This document shows, in pieces, positions 46,771-58,757 of a stretch of 64,000 bases of DNA. Under the pieces are notes generated by a model. It did no database searches and was not told the origin of the DNA. It saw only the letters and a list, made by a program, of their open reading frames with translations. Each line of letters opens with the position of its first letter. The first letter of the stretch is position 1. The stretch is from Cryptomeria japonica (Eukaryota > Streptophyta > Pinopsida > Cupressales > Cupressaceae). Position numbers and translations under genes: made by a program. The stretch is from the NCBI RefSeq assembly GCF_030272615.1, contig NC_081405.1, positions 608,270,677 to 608,334,676 of the forward strand, written 5' to 3'.

Positions 46771-47658
46771 TGGGTTCCAAACTATGATGTATTTCTTAAC
46801 CATCGTGGTAAAGATGTGAAGGAAACCGTAGCAAGCCTGATATTTCATAATCTTAAAAATAAGGGATTGAAGGTCTTCCTTGACAAGAATTCAATCCAAG
46901 TTGGAAGCAATATACCTCAGGTAATAGGGGACGCTATTTATTCCGCATCTATACATGTTGTCATTATTTCTGCTAATTATGCAGAGTCAAGTTGGTGTTT
47001 GAAAGAGCTGACCCTGATCTTCAAGACTGGGGCTCCCATTATACCAGTATTTTGTGGAGTTGAGCCTTCGGAGCTTCGAATGAAAGATAAAGATGGTGTG
47101 TATGCTCGAGCCTTCCAAAAGCATAAGCAGTCTGGGAATTTTGAGCCCCATGCAGTTGAGGAATGGAGGAAGGCATTTCGTGAGGTTTCATATATTAAGG
47201 GCTATATTTTTACAGGGTATAGTTATTTATTCCTTGTTTGTTTCAGTTAACGTTCCGGCTTTTAAGTTTATTTAGATGCAATGAGTAAACGAAGAGTTGA
47301 TGTAATCTAACTCTATGAAAACAGCATATACCATGTTGCTATGAATTTCATTTGATATCTCAAATGTATGGACAGTAAGTTGACACTCTCTTAGTTTGCT
47401 GTGGATTTTACAACGTTACTTTTATCAGTTCATGCTGGTGTTCACGAGATTAATTGTTCAATTTGAGATTAGGCTTGATATTTGGTATATAAAATTGAAT
47501 GTGAGAGAATTTTAAAGGAAATTTAGTGCGTATATTGCAGAGACCAAGGAGAGCTGCTGGAGAAAATCGCAACGAGTGTTGCAGAGCTTATTGGGAGAGG
47601 GAAATCTCAGCCAAAGCAGAAAAACAAAGAAACTTGTGACAATAGTCATATAATTTGA
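46489..47658 (+). CDS. TIR-domain protein (TIR-only, two exons)
   Basis: Exon 1 is 46489-47216, the intron (GTATAG...TTGCAG, 324 bases, phase 2) is 47217-47540, and exon 2 is 47541-47658. Joined length is 846 bases, 281 residues plus stop. The TIR domain starts at Y99 (Y-D-V-F-L-N-H-R-G), has F-L-D-K, A-E-S-S-W-C-L-K-E-L with the presumed NADase glutamate E173, and I-I-P-V-F. Exon 2 gives G-D-Q-G-E-L-L-E-K-I, then a short basic tail. No NB-ARC or LRR follows, so it resembles plant TIR-only proteins, which can act as NAD-cleaving immune signalling enzymes. The Cys-rich stretch before the TIR contains an internal duplication. Met76 (46714) would give a conventional 206-residue start and is perhaps likelier. 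Intron retention adds a stop about 11 codons on. Splicing is predicted, not observed. Confidence 0.8.
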
Positions 47659-49377
47659 TTGTAATAAATAGCTCGATTTGGTAGAGCGAATCAATCCCTT
47701 TTTATATAAATAAGATAAAATTGTGCCATAACTTTTGTGTAGATTTATCCTCGCTCCGCTGGAAGTTCGTTACTTAAATTTTGTTAGCGAAATAAAATGA
47801 GTTTTACATAAGGATTTAACAATAACGTTTTAGGATTTTCAAGGAATTTAGAGAGGTATTCTAAATTTCTAGATATGTGGTTAGGTTGAACATGCGATGT
47901 AATTTTTTGTTAGCGTAACAACTTCTGTTACCTCTGGAGTTCACGGATTTGACTCCAGTCTTCTCCTTTGTTTATGATGATAAACTAGTGACCAAACCAA
48001 GGTGAACAACAAGCAAACAAGAAGTTGATCTTGGTTTCTTCGCCTCTTTCACTGTTATTTTCATATTTTGTGCAGTCATTCTATTTGCATAAAATTATGC
48101 TTTGGCATAATGTAATTTGTAAAATGAATTAATACAATTTCATTTTCTTAGTTGCTCTTTCTGTTCTTCTGTCCATTAAATCTCTGCAAGCTTTTTTTTC
48201 CTCTAGCTAGATCTATCCTGTACCCTGCAGCTATAGTTGCAAAATTTTACAATTTTGTTCTAGGTCACTTTATTCAAGTACTGTTTGTCCACTTTTAAAA
48301 TTCACCTTCAAAATTTGTAGAGCTTGTTCATTTCTTATTTGATTATAAGAGGTTTGTCGTGGTCCTACTAATAAAAGGAATATCATTTACTGCTTTCTAA
48401 TATTTCAATCTTCTTGTAAAAAATATTGATGTAATTATTTAATATTGATACTGAAACTAATGCATGACTATGACTATGTGAATGTGAAGGGTTTTTCCTA
48501 ACAATTGATATCTCTTAAACATTAAAATGACTCATTTGGATGATGTTTTAAAAAAGCAATCACTATATACACAATTCACAACTCTTGAGGTATAAGTCAA
48601 TTGATAAAAACCATATTCCTAGAAAGTCAACCTAAAAAGAAAGGTTCTTAAACTAGAGGATTAGACTATGTGTCTAGTTCTATCTACAAAATAGAACCTT
48701 AAACCCTAAAGAATTGATCTAACATTAATCTATAAGGTTAGATTTAGTATATCATAAGAAAAATTTAAGATTAAAGATAATCTTAGTAAACCAAATAAAA
48801 TAAATTGAATGCTAAAGCCATATAGTGAAAACTACATTTAACGCAAGATGACAACATAAAAGTGTATGGACTAATTTTCTTTAAAACTTATCTATATATT
48901 ATTTTAATGTTATTATTAAAATGCGAGTGAATATGACAATGAATTTTTATCACATAAAGTGGAAAAAAGGTCTCACGGCCATAGGAAAAATGGTTGTAAT
49001 CATTATATTGACAAATCCAATTTCATTTGAATGTAATTTTTGAAATATGAATTTAAATTAAAAAATTAAAAAAAGCAGATATATTTGCTTAAATAATTGT
49101 AAAACTTAATTCAAAATAAATTTATATTAAATAAAATATACATTTTCAAAATTATCAATATGTGGCTAAAAGCAATCTCTACTTTCCTATTTTGATTTTT
49201 TTTAGGCCATATTTTTTATGGGATGAAATATTACATTCATACACTTGATTTAAAAAGATTCAAATGAATTAGCATCAAATGTACTTACATTGTGATTTCA
49301 CAAAAAAATGACCTTTTATGGGATAAGGTATACGTTGATGGAGGGTGAGCCTAAAATAGAGTGTTTATTAGAAAGTT
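47659..49377. other. Intergenic; right part of copy A
   Basis: From about 48360 to 48540 it matches copy B. A tRNA B-box-like GGATTTGACTCC at 47945-47956, preceded by ACCTCTGGAGTTCAC, hints at an old SINE. Otherwise nothing is recognised. Confidence 0.4.
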
Positions 49378-49467
49378 GCAACTACCTTGGTAGACATGTA
49401 TGCAAAATGTGGAAGCATGGACAAGGCATATGAACTACTTGACAAAAAAATAAAATCAATAAAATAA
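49378..49467 (+). pseudogene. PPR-protein fragment
   Basis: One frame reads A-T-T-L-V-D-M-Y-A-K-C-G-S-M-D-K-A-Y-E-L, the hallmark second half of a pentatricopeptide motif and the start of the next in plant PLS-type PPR proteins (organellar RNA processing). It runs into lysine/isoleucine codons and a stop. No adjoining PPR motifs are readable. It is a lone fragment, probably carried here by a rearrangement or retroposition. Confidence 0.65.
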
Positions 49468-49494
49468 TCTTAAGGCAACATGTTAGATAGATAA

Positions 49495-49840
49495 TACCTA
49501 AAAATATTGGGTCAAGCTAAACATTGATGGATATAGTAAAAGGAATCTTGGAATGGCAGGAATATTGGAAATAATATGAGATGAAAAGGCTAAAATGATG
49601 AAGGATATGCCAAGAATATTGGAACTAAAACCAACAACGAGGCTAAGGCTACAACCTTTTGGTGGGGACTGAAGAGTGATATCACTCATGCATTCCAAGA
49701 TGTCATTATTGAGGGGGATTCTAAATTTAGTGATGGGTCTCATCAAGTTGATAACTTCTTGACCTTGGAAGATAAGAAATTATATTAAAGACAGTAGACA
49801 TATGCTTACTTTTATACCTTACTGGGAAATTAAAAATATA
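49495..49840 (+). mobile_element. LINE RNase H remnant
   Basis: Reads W-V-K-L-N-I-D-G-Y-S-K-R-N-L-G near 49508, the start of the plant LINE RNase H domain. After a frame change it gives T-N-N-E-A-K-A and D-V-I-I-E-G-D-S-K (near 49698-49730), and after another frame change P-W-K-I-R-N-Y-I-K-D-S. Stops and at least two frame changes show it is dead. No tail is clear; the sequence up to the gypsy LTR at 50367 holds nothing else I recognise. Confidence 0.65.
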
Positions 49841-50366
49841 AGGTTAGAAACTAGTGAATGCTTTAGTTAATGAAGTTTTAAGGTATAAGGTTCAAGGATG
49901 GAAATATTGAGGTAATTAAGGGGATATTCCCAATCAAATCAAAAATATTTTGATCAATGATAAACAACTACAACCTATAATGATGTAGGAAATGATTTTA
50001 ATTAATACTTTAAAATATGTTGTGATAAGGGGTGGAAGGAGTATTCTTATCCCGTTTCCCAATCAAATTGTGTATAGATCTATTTGATTTAACTCTTCTT
50101 TTTCCCACATTAAGTATATGTATAATTACTGCTCCTAATTACTATGACATTAATGAAAATTGGGGGATAAGAAACCTAAATGAAAGCATAGATTTTTTAT
50201 TATCTCTCTCTCATGGAGAAGAAGGGAGAGCCTTTATGGTGGCTACTCAATTAAATATCATTTTTTAGAAAGACCTACCAAAAGTATTTTCTACTTTTCT
50301 TCTTTGGGTCTTAGAAGTTTACTAGTTTCTATTTTTGATAGTGAGGGAGAAGCTATAAAGAGTGGT

Positions 50367-51137
50367 TGATGTAGGAGCATCCTTGGTTGTAAGGTGATCT
50401 TACATAAACCAAAAATAGTTTCTTTTCTTTTCTTTTGTTTTTAGTCTATAGCAATCACAACACATTCTTTTGCATTTTACCACATCTTTCTCTTCACACC
50501 TTTCAAATATAGATCTACACTTAGCATAATGTCATTTACACCATATCTAGAAATATTGTGATTTTTATTTATCATCACTAAGTTATCACTTCCTGAAGTT
50601 GCTATCATTTTCTCTATTAGAGTACTCTAGTTTATTTGAGACTTCATTCTTGAGAATATTTCCTATTGCATGAAGATCTTAATATAACATTATTCAAGGT
50701 ATTTGGGCATGAAGATCTTACGTTTTGAGGCTGATCTACATGTTTCATCATTCTTTGGGTTGTGTGACCCTTAAGGATGATGCAAACCTTTTCTAGATCT
50801 TGAGAAACATATAAGATCATTTTGTAATAAATCTATAGGTAGCAAAGTAATTATATAGTTGGAAAGTTCATAATAGATATATCTTTTCAATCCACCAATT
50901 GAGATGACTATGATCATACCTTTGCACCCATTTTAATATCATGTAACACCTTACAGTAGGCCGATGGGCCTATAAAAAATCCACATATGAAGGCATATCA
51001 TGTATTTGATATTGTTGATGGTGAAGTTAATTATCTTTAATTTTGTTGAGATATTTTTTGTGTTGTTTCCACTATGTTGAACTCTATGTTGCATGGTTGG
51101 ACAATCATATTTGAACCCTCCATCCATGATTGTACCA
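50367..51137 (+). repeat. Gypsy 5' LTR
   Basis: 771 bases from TGATGTAGGAGCATCC to TTGTACCA. Aligned by eye with the 3' copy through blocks such as TTTTACCACATCTTTCTCTT, TCTACATGTTTCATCATTCT and CATATGAAGGCAT. Confidence 0.85.
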
Positions 51138-51139
51138 AG

Positions 51140-51151
51140 TGGTATCAGAGT
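51140..51151 (+). other. Gypsy primer binding site
   Basis: TGGTATCAGAGT, two bases after the 5' LTR, is complementary to the initiator tRNA-Met 3' end as in most plant chromoviruses. Confidence 0.85.
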
Positions 51152-51292
51152 GAGTTTTGATTCATGGTGGTGAATAGATAGATAAGCTAAGGTGGTTTAC
51201 AAGTATTTTCAATAGATTGTTGATTGTGAAGCACTTGACACCTTATAGCCAGATCACTGAATTCAGGCCATTGTATTAGATCTAAGGAAGAG

Positions 51293-54200
51293 ATGTCGCC
51301 AAGGTGAATACCTATTTTAGAAAATGTCACTGATAGAATGGATGCAATGATGGAGATAATGAGATCAATGAGAGCCTAATTGGATGTTGTAGAAGCATAT
51401 AAAAAGAGAGGTTTAAACCCTAGATAGGATAGTGAAAGTGATGATGAATTAGATCAAGAAAATAATTTTGTAGAAGGGGAAGAAGAATTAGATCAATTAA
51501 AGATGTTGAAGGCTATTTCAAATATCAGCAAAAGACCTGGAAGTGAAATTCAAAATTACGCAAGAAACTTAAACCTTGAGGAGTTAATTGACAGGATAAA
51601 TGATATGGAGCAATGTTTGAATATAACAAAATTGAAGATCCAAAAAGAGTAAGATTCACAATAAGTAAGATGGAAGGTTATGCTGCTTTATGGTGGAAAG
51701 AAGTTTGAATGGATAAGAATAGGAGAGGAAAGGATAAAATTAAAAAATGGGATAGGATGGTGATAAAATGGAAGAATCAATTCATACCTATAGATTATGA
51801 ACTTGAATTATTGGAGAAACTACAAAACCTAAGACAAAATTTGAAATATGTGGAAGAGTACACTAAAGAATTCTACAAAGTGATCATTAGAGATAGATAT
51901 AGTGAAGCAAGTAAAGAAAAGTTTGCATGGTACATCAATGGAATAAGGACAAAAATTCAAGAAGAATTGAGTTTATTAATGACATCCAAAGTTAAAGAAG
52001 CATATCAATTTACATTGAAAGTGGAAGAGAAATTTAATAACAAGTATGAGAAGAGACAAAGGTCCTAAAGAGGTAGATTTTAGAGAGGAAAAATATAGTC
52101 TAGAAAAGGAAGATATTATATTGAGTAGAATAAAGAAGACAAGCCCTACCAAAGAGAATGAAAAGGTAACTACAAAGGGAGGGATGATAGAAACTCCTAC
52201 CGGAGTGACATAGGAGGCTATAATTCCTTTCATAATCATGAATATTGGAGAGATGGAATTATATCTGATAGAAGACCATTTAGAGAAACTTGTTTCAAGT
52301 GTGGAGGTGAAGGACATAGAGAATTTTGAGTGTTATCAAGGTAGTATAGACCTAAGAGAACTAAGAACAATACTAGAGAAGCATATGTAGAGGAATAACC
52401 TACTGGATCTCCTAGTTCATAAGAATACTAGATAAAGGTGAATCACTGGTGATGAGGAGAGTTTTGCTGCATGAATAAACAACCAAGGAGATAACACAAA
52501 GAAAGATTTTGTTCAAAACAAGATGCAAATCAAGAGGTAAATATTACAAAGTCATTATTGATAGTGGTAGCATAGGCAATTTAGTTTTATAGGAAATGGT
52601 GAGAAAGGTGAACTTAAATAGGTTGAAACATCTAAGATCCGACAAGATATCATGCATTTAGGATGAACTAAAAGTACATGTAACTGAACAATGTTGGGTG
52701 CAATTTCATATAGGATCTTATCATGATGAAGTATTGTTTGATATTATGCCAATGGATATATATCATATATTATTGGGAAATCCATATCAATATGATAGGA
52801 AGGAAATTCATGATGGAAGAAGGAATACTAACATTCTCATATCAAATGGAAAGAGACACATATTGATACCTTGGGAGGAAGAAGAGGATTAAAAGGAAGT
52901 GTGAAATAACGCTAGAATTTGTTTAGTAGATGACAATATTTTTTGGGGAGGTCTAAGACATGAAAACATGTGCTTTAAATTGATTTTGAAGAAGTGTAGT
53001 AGTCCAAAACTAAAGAATCTCATTGAAAAGAATAATGAAAACAATAGAGAGAAATAGCAGAGATGTTGGAAAAGTATCTGGACATCATGTAGTAGTATAG
53101 TCTAGATGTATTATCATAGATCTAATGTATTAGTTATCATATGGATGTCATACATGGAGAAAGTTTGCCAAACAAAGTGGGAATTAGAATGACACCAACA
53201 AAAAATATGGAGGTAAATAGATAAGTAGAAGAGTTACTAAATGAAGGATTGATTAGAGAAATCTTAATCCCATGTGTGGTACCTACTATAATTTAACCGA
53301 AGAAATATGGAGAATGGAGGATGTGTCCTAATTCAAGGGAAATCAACAAGATCATAGTGAAGTATATATTGACTCGAAGAGTGGCTACAATCATATTAGA
53401 ATCAGAGCAGATGAATGGAAGGCTATATTTAGGACAAATGAGGGAATGTGTGAATGGTTGGTTGTGCTCTTTCGATTAAAGAATACAACAAGCACTTTCA
53501 TGAGACTAATGAATGAGGTATTAAAGAATTTATTGGGCAAGTTTTTAATTGTTTACTTGGATGAAATTTTAGTTTCTAGTAAGATTAGAAAAGAAAATTT
53601 GTCACATATCCAAAAAGTATTTTAGAGGTTGAGGAAAGAAAAGTTTTTGATTAACATCATAAAGTGTAGTCTCATGAAGATAGAGTTGGTATATTTAGGA
53701 TTTTTCATTTCTATAGAAGGATTAAATATGGATCAAGAGAAGGTTATAAAATTTATTGAAGGGCCAAAACCAATAAGTGTTGCAAGGTCATTTCATGCAT
53801 TAGCTACATTTTTTGAGAAAGTTCATCTATAATTTTGGTAACAATTGTACACAAGTGACTAAGGCAATGTGGGGAGATAGGAGAGAGTCCAAGTCAACAT
53901 CTAGAGCATGTAGGATCTTTTAACTACTGAAACAAAAGATGATAGAATAAATAGTGTTAGAATTGCCTAATTTTGACAAAGTATTTTAAGTTGATTATGA
54001 CATTAGTGAAAATGCAATAGGAGTAGTGTTGAGTCAAGAAGGAAGAATATAAGCATATTTTAGTGAAGAGCTAAATGATGGAAGAAAGAGATATTCAATC
54101 TATGATTAGGAATTCAATGTCATAATTCAAGCCTTGAAGAAATGGAGACAATACTTCTTGCCTACAGAAGTTGTGTTATACACTAGTCATCAAACCTTAT

Positions 54201-55816
54201 AGTATTTGAATAGTTAGAACAAATTGAATAAAAAACATATGAGATGGGTTGAATTATTATAGAGCTATACATTTATGTTGAAACATTAGAGTGATAAGTT
54301 AAATAGATTTGTAGATGCATTGAGTTGAAGGAGGTATCTATTTACAAAAATGAGAGTGGAAGTATTGGATTTTTAAGAACTTAAGCACTTATATGAGGAT
54401 GATCTTGATTTTGTAGAAACATGGAAAACATGTAAGAAACCAGTAGTAACAAATGAGCTAATGGTTGGATTAACTCATTCAAAAAGGTATGTTACTAAAG
54501 GAAAATTGGTTATGTATTCTAAGAAGTTAAATGAGAGAGAATTTTATCAAAGAAAAGCACAGTGGGTTAGTAGGTCATTTTGGTGTTGACAAGATGGTTG
54601 ATTTGGTGAGTCAAAATTAAGTTTGGTTGTAAATATATAATGATATTAGGAAGTATGTTCAAATTTGAAAAAATTGCCAAGCCACAAAAGGGAACAATCA
54701 AAATACTAGATTATACAAACCTTTGACAATATTGGAAAGACCTTGGGAAGAGATCAACATGGTTTTCATATTGGGGTTACCAACTTGGACACAAAGAAGA
54801 TATGATTCAATATTGATAGAAGTGGAAATTTTTTCTAAATTGGCACATTTCATTTATTGTAAGAAGACAAATGACATATTACATGTTGTAGACCCATTTT
54901 TTAAAGAGATTGTCAAATTGCATGATTTACCAAAGAGTATAATTTCATATAGAGATACAAAATTCATTGTATAATTTTTGAGAACTTGCAAAAAAAAATG
55001 ATGAGAGACTTAAAATATAGTTTAGCATATCATTCATAGACTTATCTAGATAGACATAATTAGTAAATATAAGTTTGGGTAACCTATCGATGTGTTTAGT
55101 AGGAGAAAAAGTAGGAAATTGGGATATAGTTCTACCTTAACCAAAGTTTGTATACAATAAATTGTAAATTGAATCATAGGGAATACACCATTTGAGGTTG
55201 TTATTAAAGTAGATCCTAGAAGAGTTACAGAGCTTAGAGGCATCAATATGGGGAATAAGAGGAGTACAAAAGTAGAATAATTTGTAGGATACATGGAAAT
55301 GGTATATAAATAGCTCCAAAAACATCTAGAGGATATGAATAGTAAGTTTAAAGAGCATGGAAAAGAGAAGAGGAGACATAAGGAATTTGTTGTTGGGGAT
55401 GAAATAATGATATTTATTAAAAATAAAATATTTGCAATAGACACATATAACAAACTGAAGGAGAGAAAATATGGACCATGTAAGATTCTAAGGAATTTTG
55501 GTTCAAGAAATGTATATGAAGTAGAGATACCAAAAGTACTGGGTATATCACCTATTCTCAATATTAAAGACATCTATGAGTACTATGGATGATAGTTAGA
55601 TAATAGTAGTAGTGAATTTTGTTTGGAAAATTACTTACAACATCAATGACTAGAATAGATGGAGTAGATATTAGACACTAGAGCTGGTAGAAGAACTAGG
55701 AGCAAATAATATCATGAGTATTTAGTCAAGTGGAAAGGAAAATCAACAAAAGATTAAACAGGGATTTCTCAGGTTGAGGTAGACATGCTTGATTTTCATT
55801 TAGCCCCAACAAAGTG
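51293..55816 (+). pseudogene. Gypsy Gag-Pol remnant
   Basis: Gag spans about 51293-52430. Its capsid-like core at 51709-52068 includes Y-V-E-E-Y-T-K-E-F-Y, and its knuckle C-F-K-C-G-G-E-G-H near 52290 is then broken by an inserted base. The protease D-S-G-S is at 52560-52571. Reverse transcriptase at about 53230-53830 includes G-E-W-R-M-C, has about 20 codons missing before S-G-Y, and carries Y-L-D-E-I where the family has Y-x-D-D. RNase H runs 53965-54350 and includes G-V-V-L-S-Q. Integrase starts near 54560 with G-H-F-G-V and continues through F-I-L-G-L-P to about 54974; the rest is eroded. The chromodomain ends near 55816. Many stops occur; most are TAG/TAA/TGA at positions expected to be Gln, Lys, Arg or Trp. 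There are several frame changes. It cannot be functional. Confidence 0.85.
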
Positions 55817-55848
55817 AGAGTCTCACTTTCTTTTCAACCTCACATGTC

Positions 55849-56650
55849 TAATGTATGAGCATCTCTAACTATAAATAAATCCCATGTCAACTAGAACTAG
55901 TTTCTTTTCTCCTTATTAATATGTAGTTGCCTCAACACTTTCTTTTCATTTTACCACATCTTTCTCTTTATGTCTTGTAGAGATAGATTTACACTGAGCA
56001 CAAGTTCTTCTAGATCATATGCAAAAAAAAATTGATTTTCATTTGTCATTGCCAAGTTATCACTACATAAAGTTCCTATCATTTTCTCTATTAGAGCATT
56101 TTGGTCTATTTGAGTCTTTCTAGTTATGAAACTTTCTTGTTGTCTATGTATCTTAATGGAACATCATTCAAATAATTTGGGTCAGATGGAAAACCTTCCC
56201 GATGATCCACAACATGTTATCATCCTCTGCAAAGTATCATCTTATGTTTTGAGGCAGATCTACATGTTTCATCATTCTCTAGGTTTTTGTGACCCTTGAG
56301 ACCAATGCAAACCTTTTCTAAAGCTATAGAAACATATATAGGATCATTTTTTTATAAATATATAAACTCTTAATTAATTAGATAGTTGTGAAGTGCATAA
56401 TAGATAGATCATTCCACTCCACCAATTTACGAGACTGCACCCATTATAATATTATGTAATACCTTGTGGTAGGCTTATGATCCCATAGACATTTAGCATA
56501 TGAAGGCATTTTGTGTATGTAATTTTTCTAATGGGGAAATTAATGACCATCATAATTTTTAATAAATTTATGATGTTGTTTCTATTGTGTTGAGATCTAT
56601 GCTACATGATTGGACTATTTTATCTAAATCCTCTATCTGTGACTGCACTA
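55849..56650 (+). repeat. Gypsy 3' LTR
   Basis: About 802 bases, starting TAATGTATGAGCATC (TG changed to TA) and ending CTGCACTA. Matched to the 5' LTR over most of its length with many substitutions and small indels. Confidence 0.8.
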
Positions 56651-56689
56651 CTGGACAATGTCTAAGAGAGGATCTTATGACTTTACTCT

Positions 56690-57740
56690 CATTAAATAAG
56701 AATAACTAGGTGTGGGATATATTTGAAAGAGGTGGAATTAATCCATTTTTCAAAATCATGAAGCGAAAGCATGAAGATATTTTTTTCTAAGTTCATGAAT
56801 AGTTGGAGAAATGACAAGATGAAGGAGGGTGGAATAAAAAAAGAGGTTTCAAAAGAATCAATAGCTCAAGTGACTTGATTAAAATGCAAGGGTGAAAAAA
56901 GTTCCTTATCTAATCTAGTAACATGCTTATGAGAACTATATCTCTATGTTTCTAAAGGATGGAGAAGAGCTAAAAAATATCAAAATGGTTTTAGTAGAGA
57001 GGACCTACCACCACTTCAGGGAGTTGTTAGTTACCATCTGATTAATTACTTCATCTTGTAGGGCTACTTCACCATGGTTCATGGGTATCACTTTCCTCTT
57101 TTCAACCATTTAAGATACCAATTACTTAGCTTTATTTATTTTCTATTTTACTAAATGGAAATATGTGTAGTAGATAATGTTTATTGAATATTGCATTAGG
57201 GTCTTATTTAGGCTATCTATAATTTGCCAAGAGACTACCCTATTCCTAAATCCTACTATACCCAACAATCCACCTTGATCATGAGAAAACCCTTCATCAT
57301 CCAAACCCATTTCCCTTAGGAGTCCCCTTATTTTCTCTCATAAAATACAAAAGGTATCCCTTATTTATGACACCCCACCACTAGTTGTGGATATTAGACC
57401 GCAAAATACACTTGACAAAGGTAAAAAATTTACCAACACTTTTGATAGCTCAAAAACTAAGAACATGGGTGGAAAAGGCAAGTCTTTTATTAAATCACCG
57501 AAGAACAACTTTGTTGTCTCTCCTTAATATTCCCCTACAATTGAGATATTTGATGGTGAGTGTGATAATGATGAATATACCACTTCCTCTCTTGAAATAA
57601 AGGTCTGTACAACTGGCTATGCTTATGGCTATTTTGAAGATGGGCAAGGAACCATTTTGTTACATTATTTTAGATAATTTTTTGATATGGATTTGTAATG
57701 GGTTGGGGCTCTTCCCTGCATAATATAATAAAAAACAAAA
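56690..57740 (+). pseudogene. Unrecognised repeated ORF family, copy 1
   Basis: A plus-strand frame at about 56775-57180 reads L-P-P-L-Q-G-V-V-S-Y-H near 57005, then M-V-H-G-Y-H-F-P-L-F-N-H near 57080. Both match the copy at 61.6-63.0 kb position by position (V-S-x-H, Y-F-x-L, V-H-G-Y-H-F, N-H, L-S-F). Several stops interrupt it. Further coding-like sequence (57384-57600, frames changing) is followed by a tail (GGGGCTCTTCCCTGCATAAT, then A-rich) resembling the tail of copy 2. I know no family with this block. The end abuts copy B of the segmental duplication. Confidence 0.5.
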
Positions 57741-57985
57741 TATTCCACTAGTTAATAAGAGGAAAATAATTTTAAAGGATGATCCTGCTAGCCCACCTTG
57801 TAGAAATAGCCCCTTTTCAAGCTCATTGCGATCAAGCACCTAAGATACAATCTCAAGAGTGATCATCCTACCCACCAACCTAGAAACCCTTTTGAAGAAG
57901 GATAATTATTGAAGAGTTTATGGCTCTCTTGAACAATTTTATTATTCAAAAGAAGAGTGTAATTTAATTATAAAATATTGAAAGT

Positions 57986-58757
57986 TGATGCAGGAGCGTC
58001 CCTAGTTCATAGAAATCTTCCATCAACCAAAAATATTTCCTTTTTGTTTGTAGTTTTAGCATTTCTTTCTATGTGTCCTATATTTGGCTCACCGAAACCT
58101 ATGTAGTTGGATTTTTCTTGAAGACCTAATCATCTTCCTTATTCCCAAACCATGGAGTATTTGGATCATTTTCCGGCAAGTTATCACTACTAGTTTCTAA
58201 GACAGTTTTTTGTTACCGGTTTCTTGGACCTATTTGCATTGGCGATGTACCAGATCCCTTCCGTAGCTTGCAAAGCCCTGAGAATTGATTTTGATGTTCC
58301 TTAGCATGTGGATGACCTTTTCCCATGATCTACATTTCATCCTTTGGATTTTCCAAAGGAATCTCTCTGGCGGAGGCTGACTTTGTTGGTTTTGCACGTT
58401 AGGTCTTGTTCTTCAGGTTTTGATCCCTTTTTGGGCCGACCAGATCCCCTTGGATTGTATAAATAATTTCAATAGAGAATTAGAATGTAATCAAGAAGTT
58501 AAACTGAGCATAGAAGATAGATCTTAAGATTTTAGGTCTCAGTTGTGGCCTGTTCTATATTTTGAGCATGTTTTAGCAGGTGTGTGAGCTGGTTACTGTA
58601 ACTTGGTTATTATCGGTTGGTTGAAATCAATTTTCATGATATAATTCAATCTATTTTGCATTGCCTCCATCATGTCCTTATGTTTCTATTGTGTTTACTC
58701 TTGCTGACCAGTCTAGATTGATCTCTTTGAGGTCCCTCCTAGCTGGTGACTACTTCA
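57986..58757 (+). mobile_element. Solo LTR (gypsy-related)
   Basis: 772 bases from TGATGCAGGAGCGTCCCTAG to CTACTTCA, flanked by the target duplication AAAGT (57981-57985 and 58758-58762). Its start resembles the gypsy LTR at 50367 (TGATGTAGGAGCATCCTTGG) and the length is almost identical. Copy A keeps the uninterrupted site at about 44471 (ATTGAAAGCTCATATGG). Solo LTRs arise by recombination between the two LTRs of an inserted element, so this marks a former full insertion after the duplication. Confidence 0.92.

Larger units (their letters stand above)
44195..48540 (+). repeat. Segmental duplication, copy A (with TIR gene)
   Basis: Matches 57718-60850 in the same orientation, block by block. 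The shared blocks include the start (ATAACAAAATATTC), TGATCATCCTACC..CCAACC near 44350, AATTTATATTCCCAATACAT near 45250, AGGAGCGCACTTC.GACGTCG at 46139, and ATTGATGTAATTATTTAATA near 48425. Relative to copy B it has about 485 extra bases at about 44745-45230, including an AT run at 45157-45178. It also has the TIR gene region (about 46527-48360) that B lacks. Confidence 0.88.
50367..56650 (+). mobile_element. Ty3/gypsy chromovirus-type element, decayed
   Basis: 5' LTR 50367-51137, primer site 51140-51151, Gag-Pol remnant about 51293-55816, 3' LTR about 55849-56650. Domain order Gag-protease-RT-RNase H-integrase marks it as gypsy. A chromodomain-like end (E-Y-L-V-K-W-K-G-K near 55720) marks it as a chromovirus. 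The LTRs are much more diverged than those of the copia element. No matching target duplication is left (GTGGT against CTGGA). The 3' LTR has lost both terminal dinucleotides (TA...TA). A related solo LTR lies at 57986-58757. Confidence 0.88.

Noticed and set aside
46486-46848. 120-codon minus-strand frame
   Set aside because: Antisense shadow of the TIR exon 1; the plus strand has the recognisable domain.
47905-47965. Possible tRNA gene or SINE from GGATTTGACTCC
   Set aside because: No cloverleaf can be drawn and no A box is clear; at most an old SINE, mentioned in passing.
55046-55573. 175-codon minus-strand frame
   Set aside because: It is antisense to the gypsy integrase/chromodomain region, which reads as recognisable protein on the plus strand.
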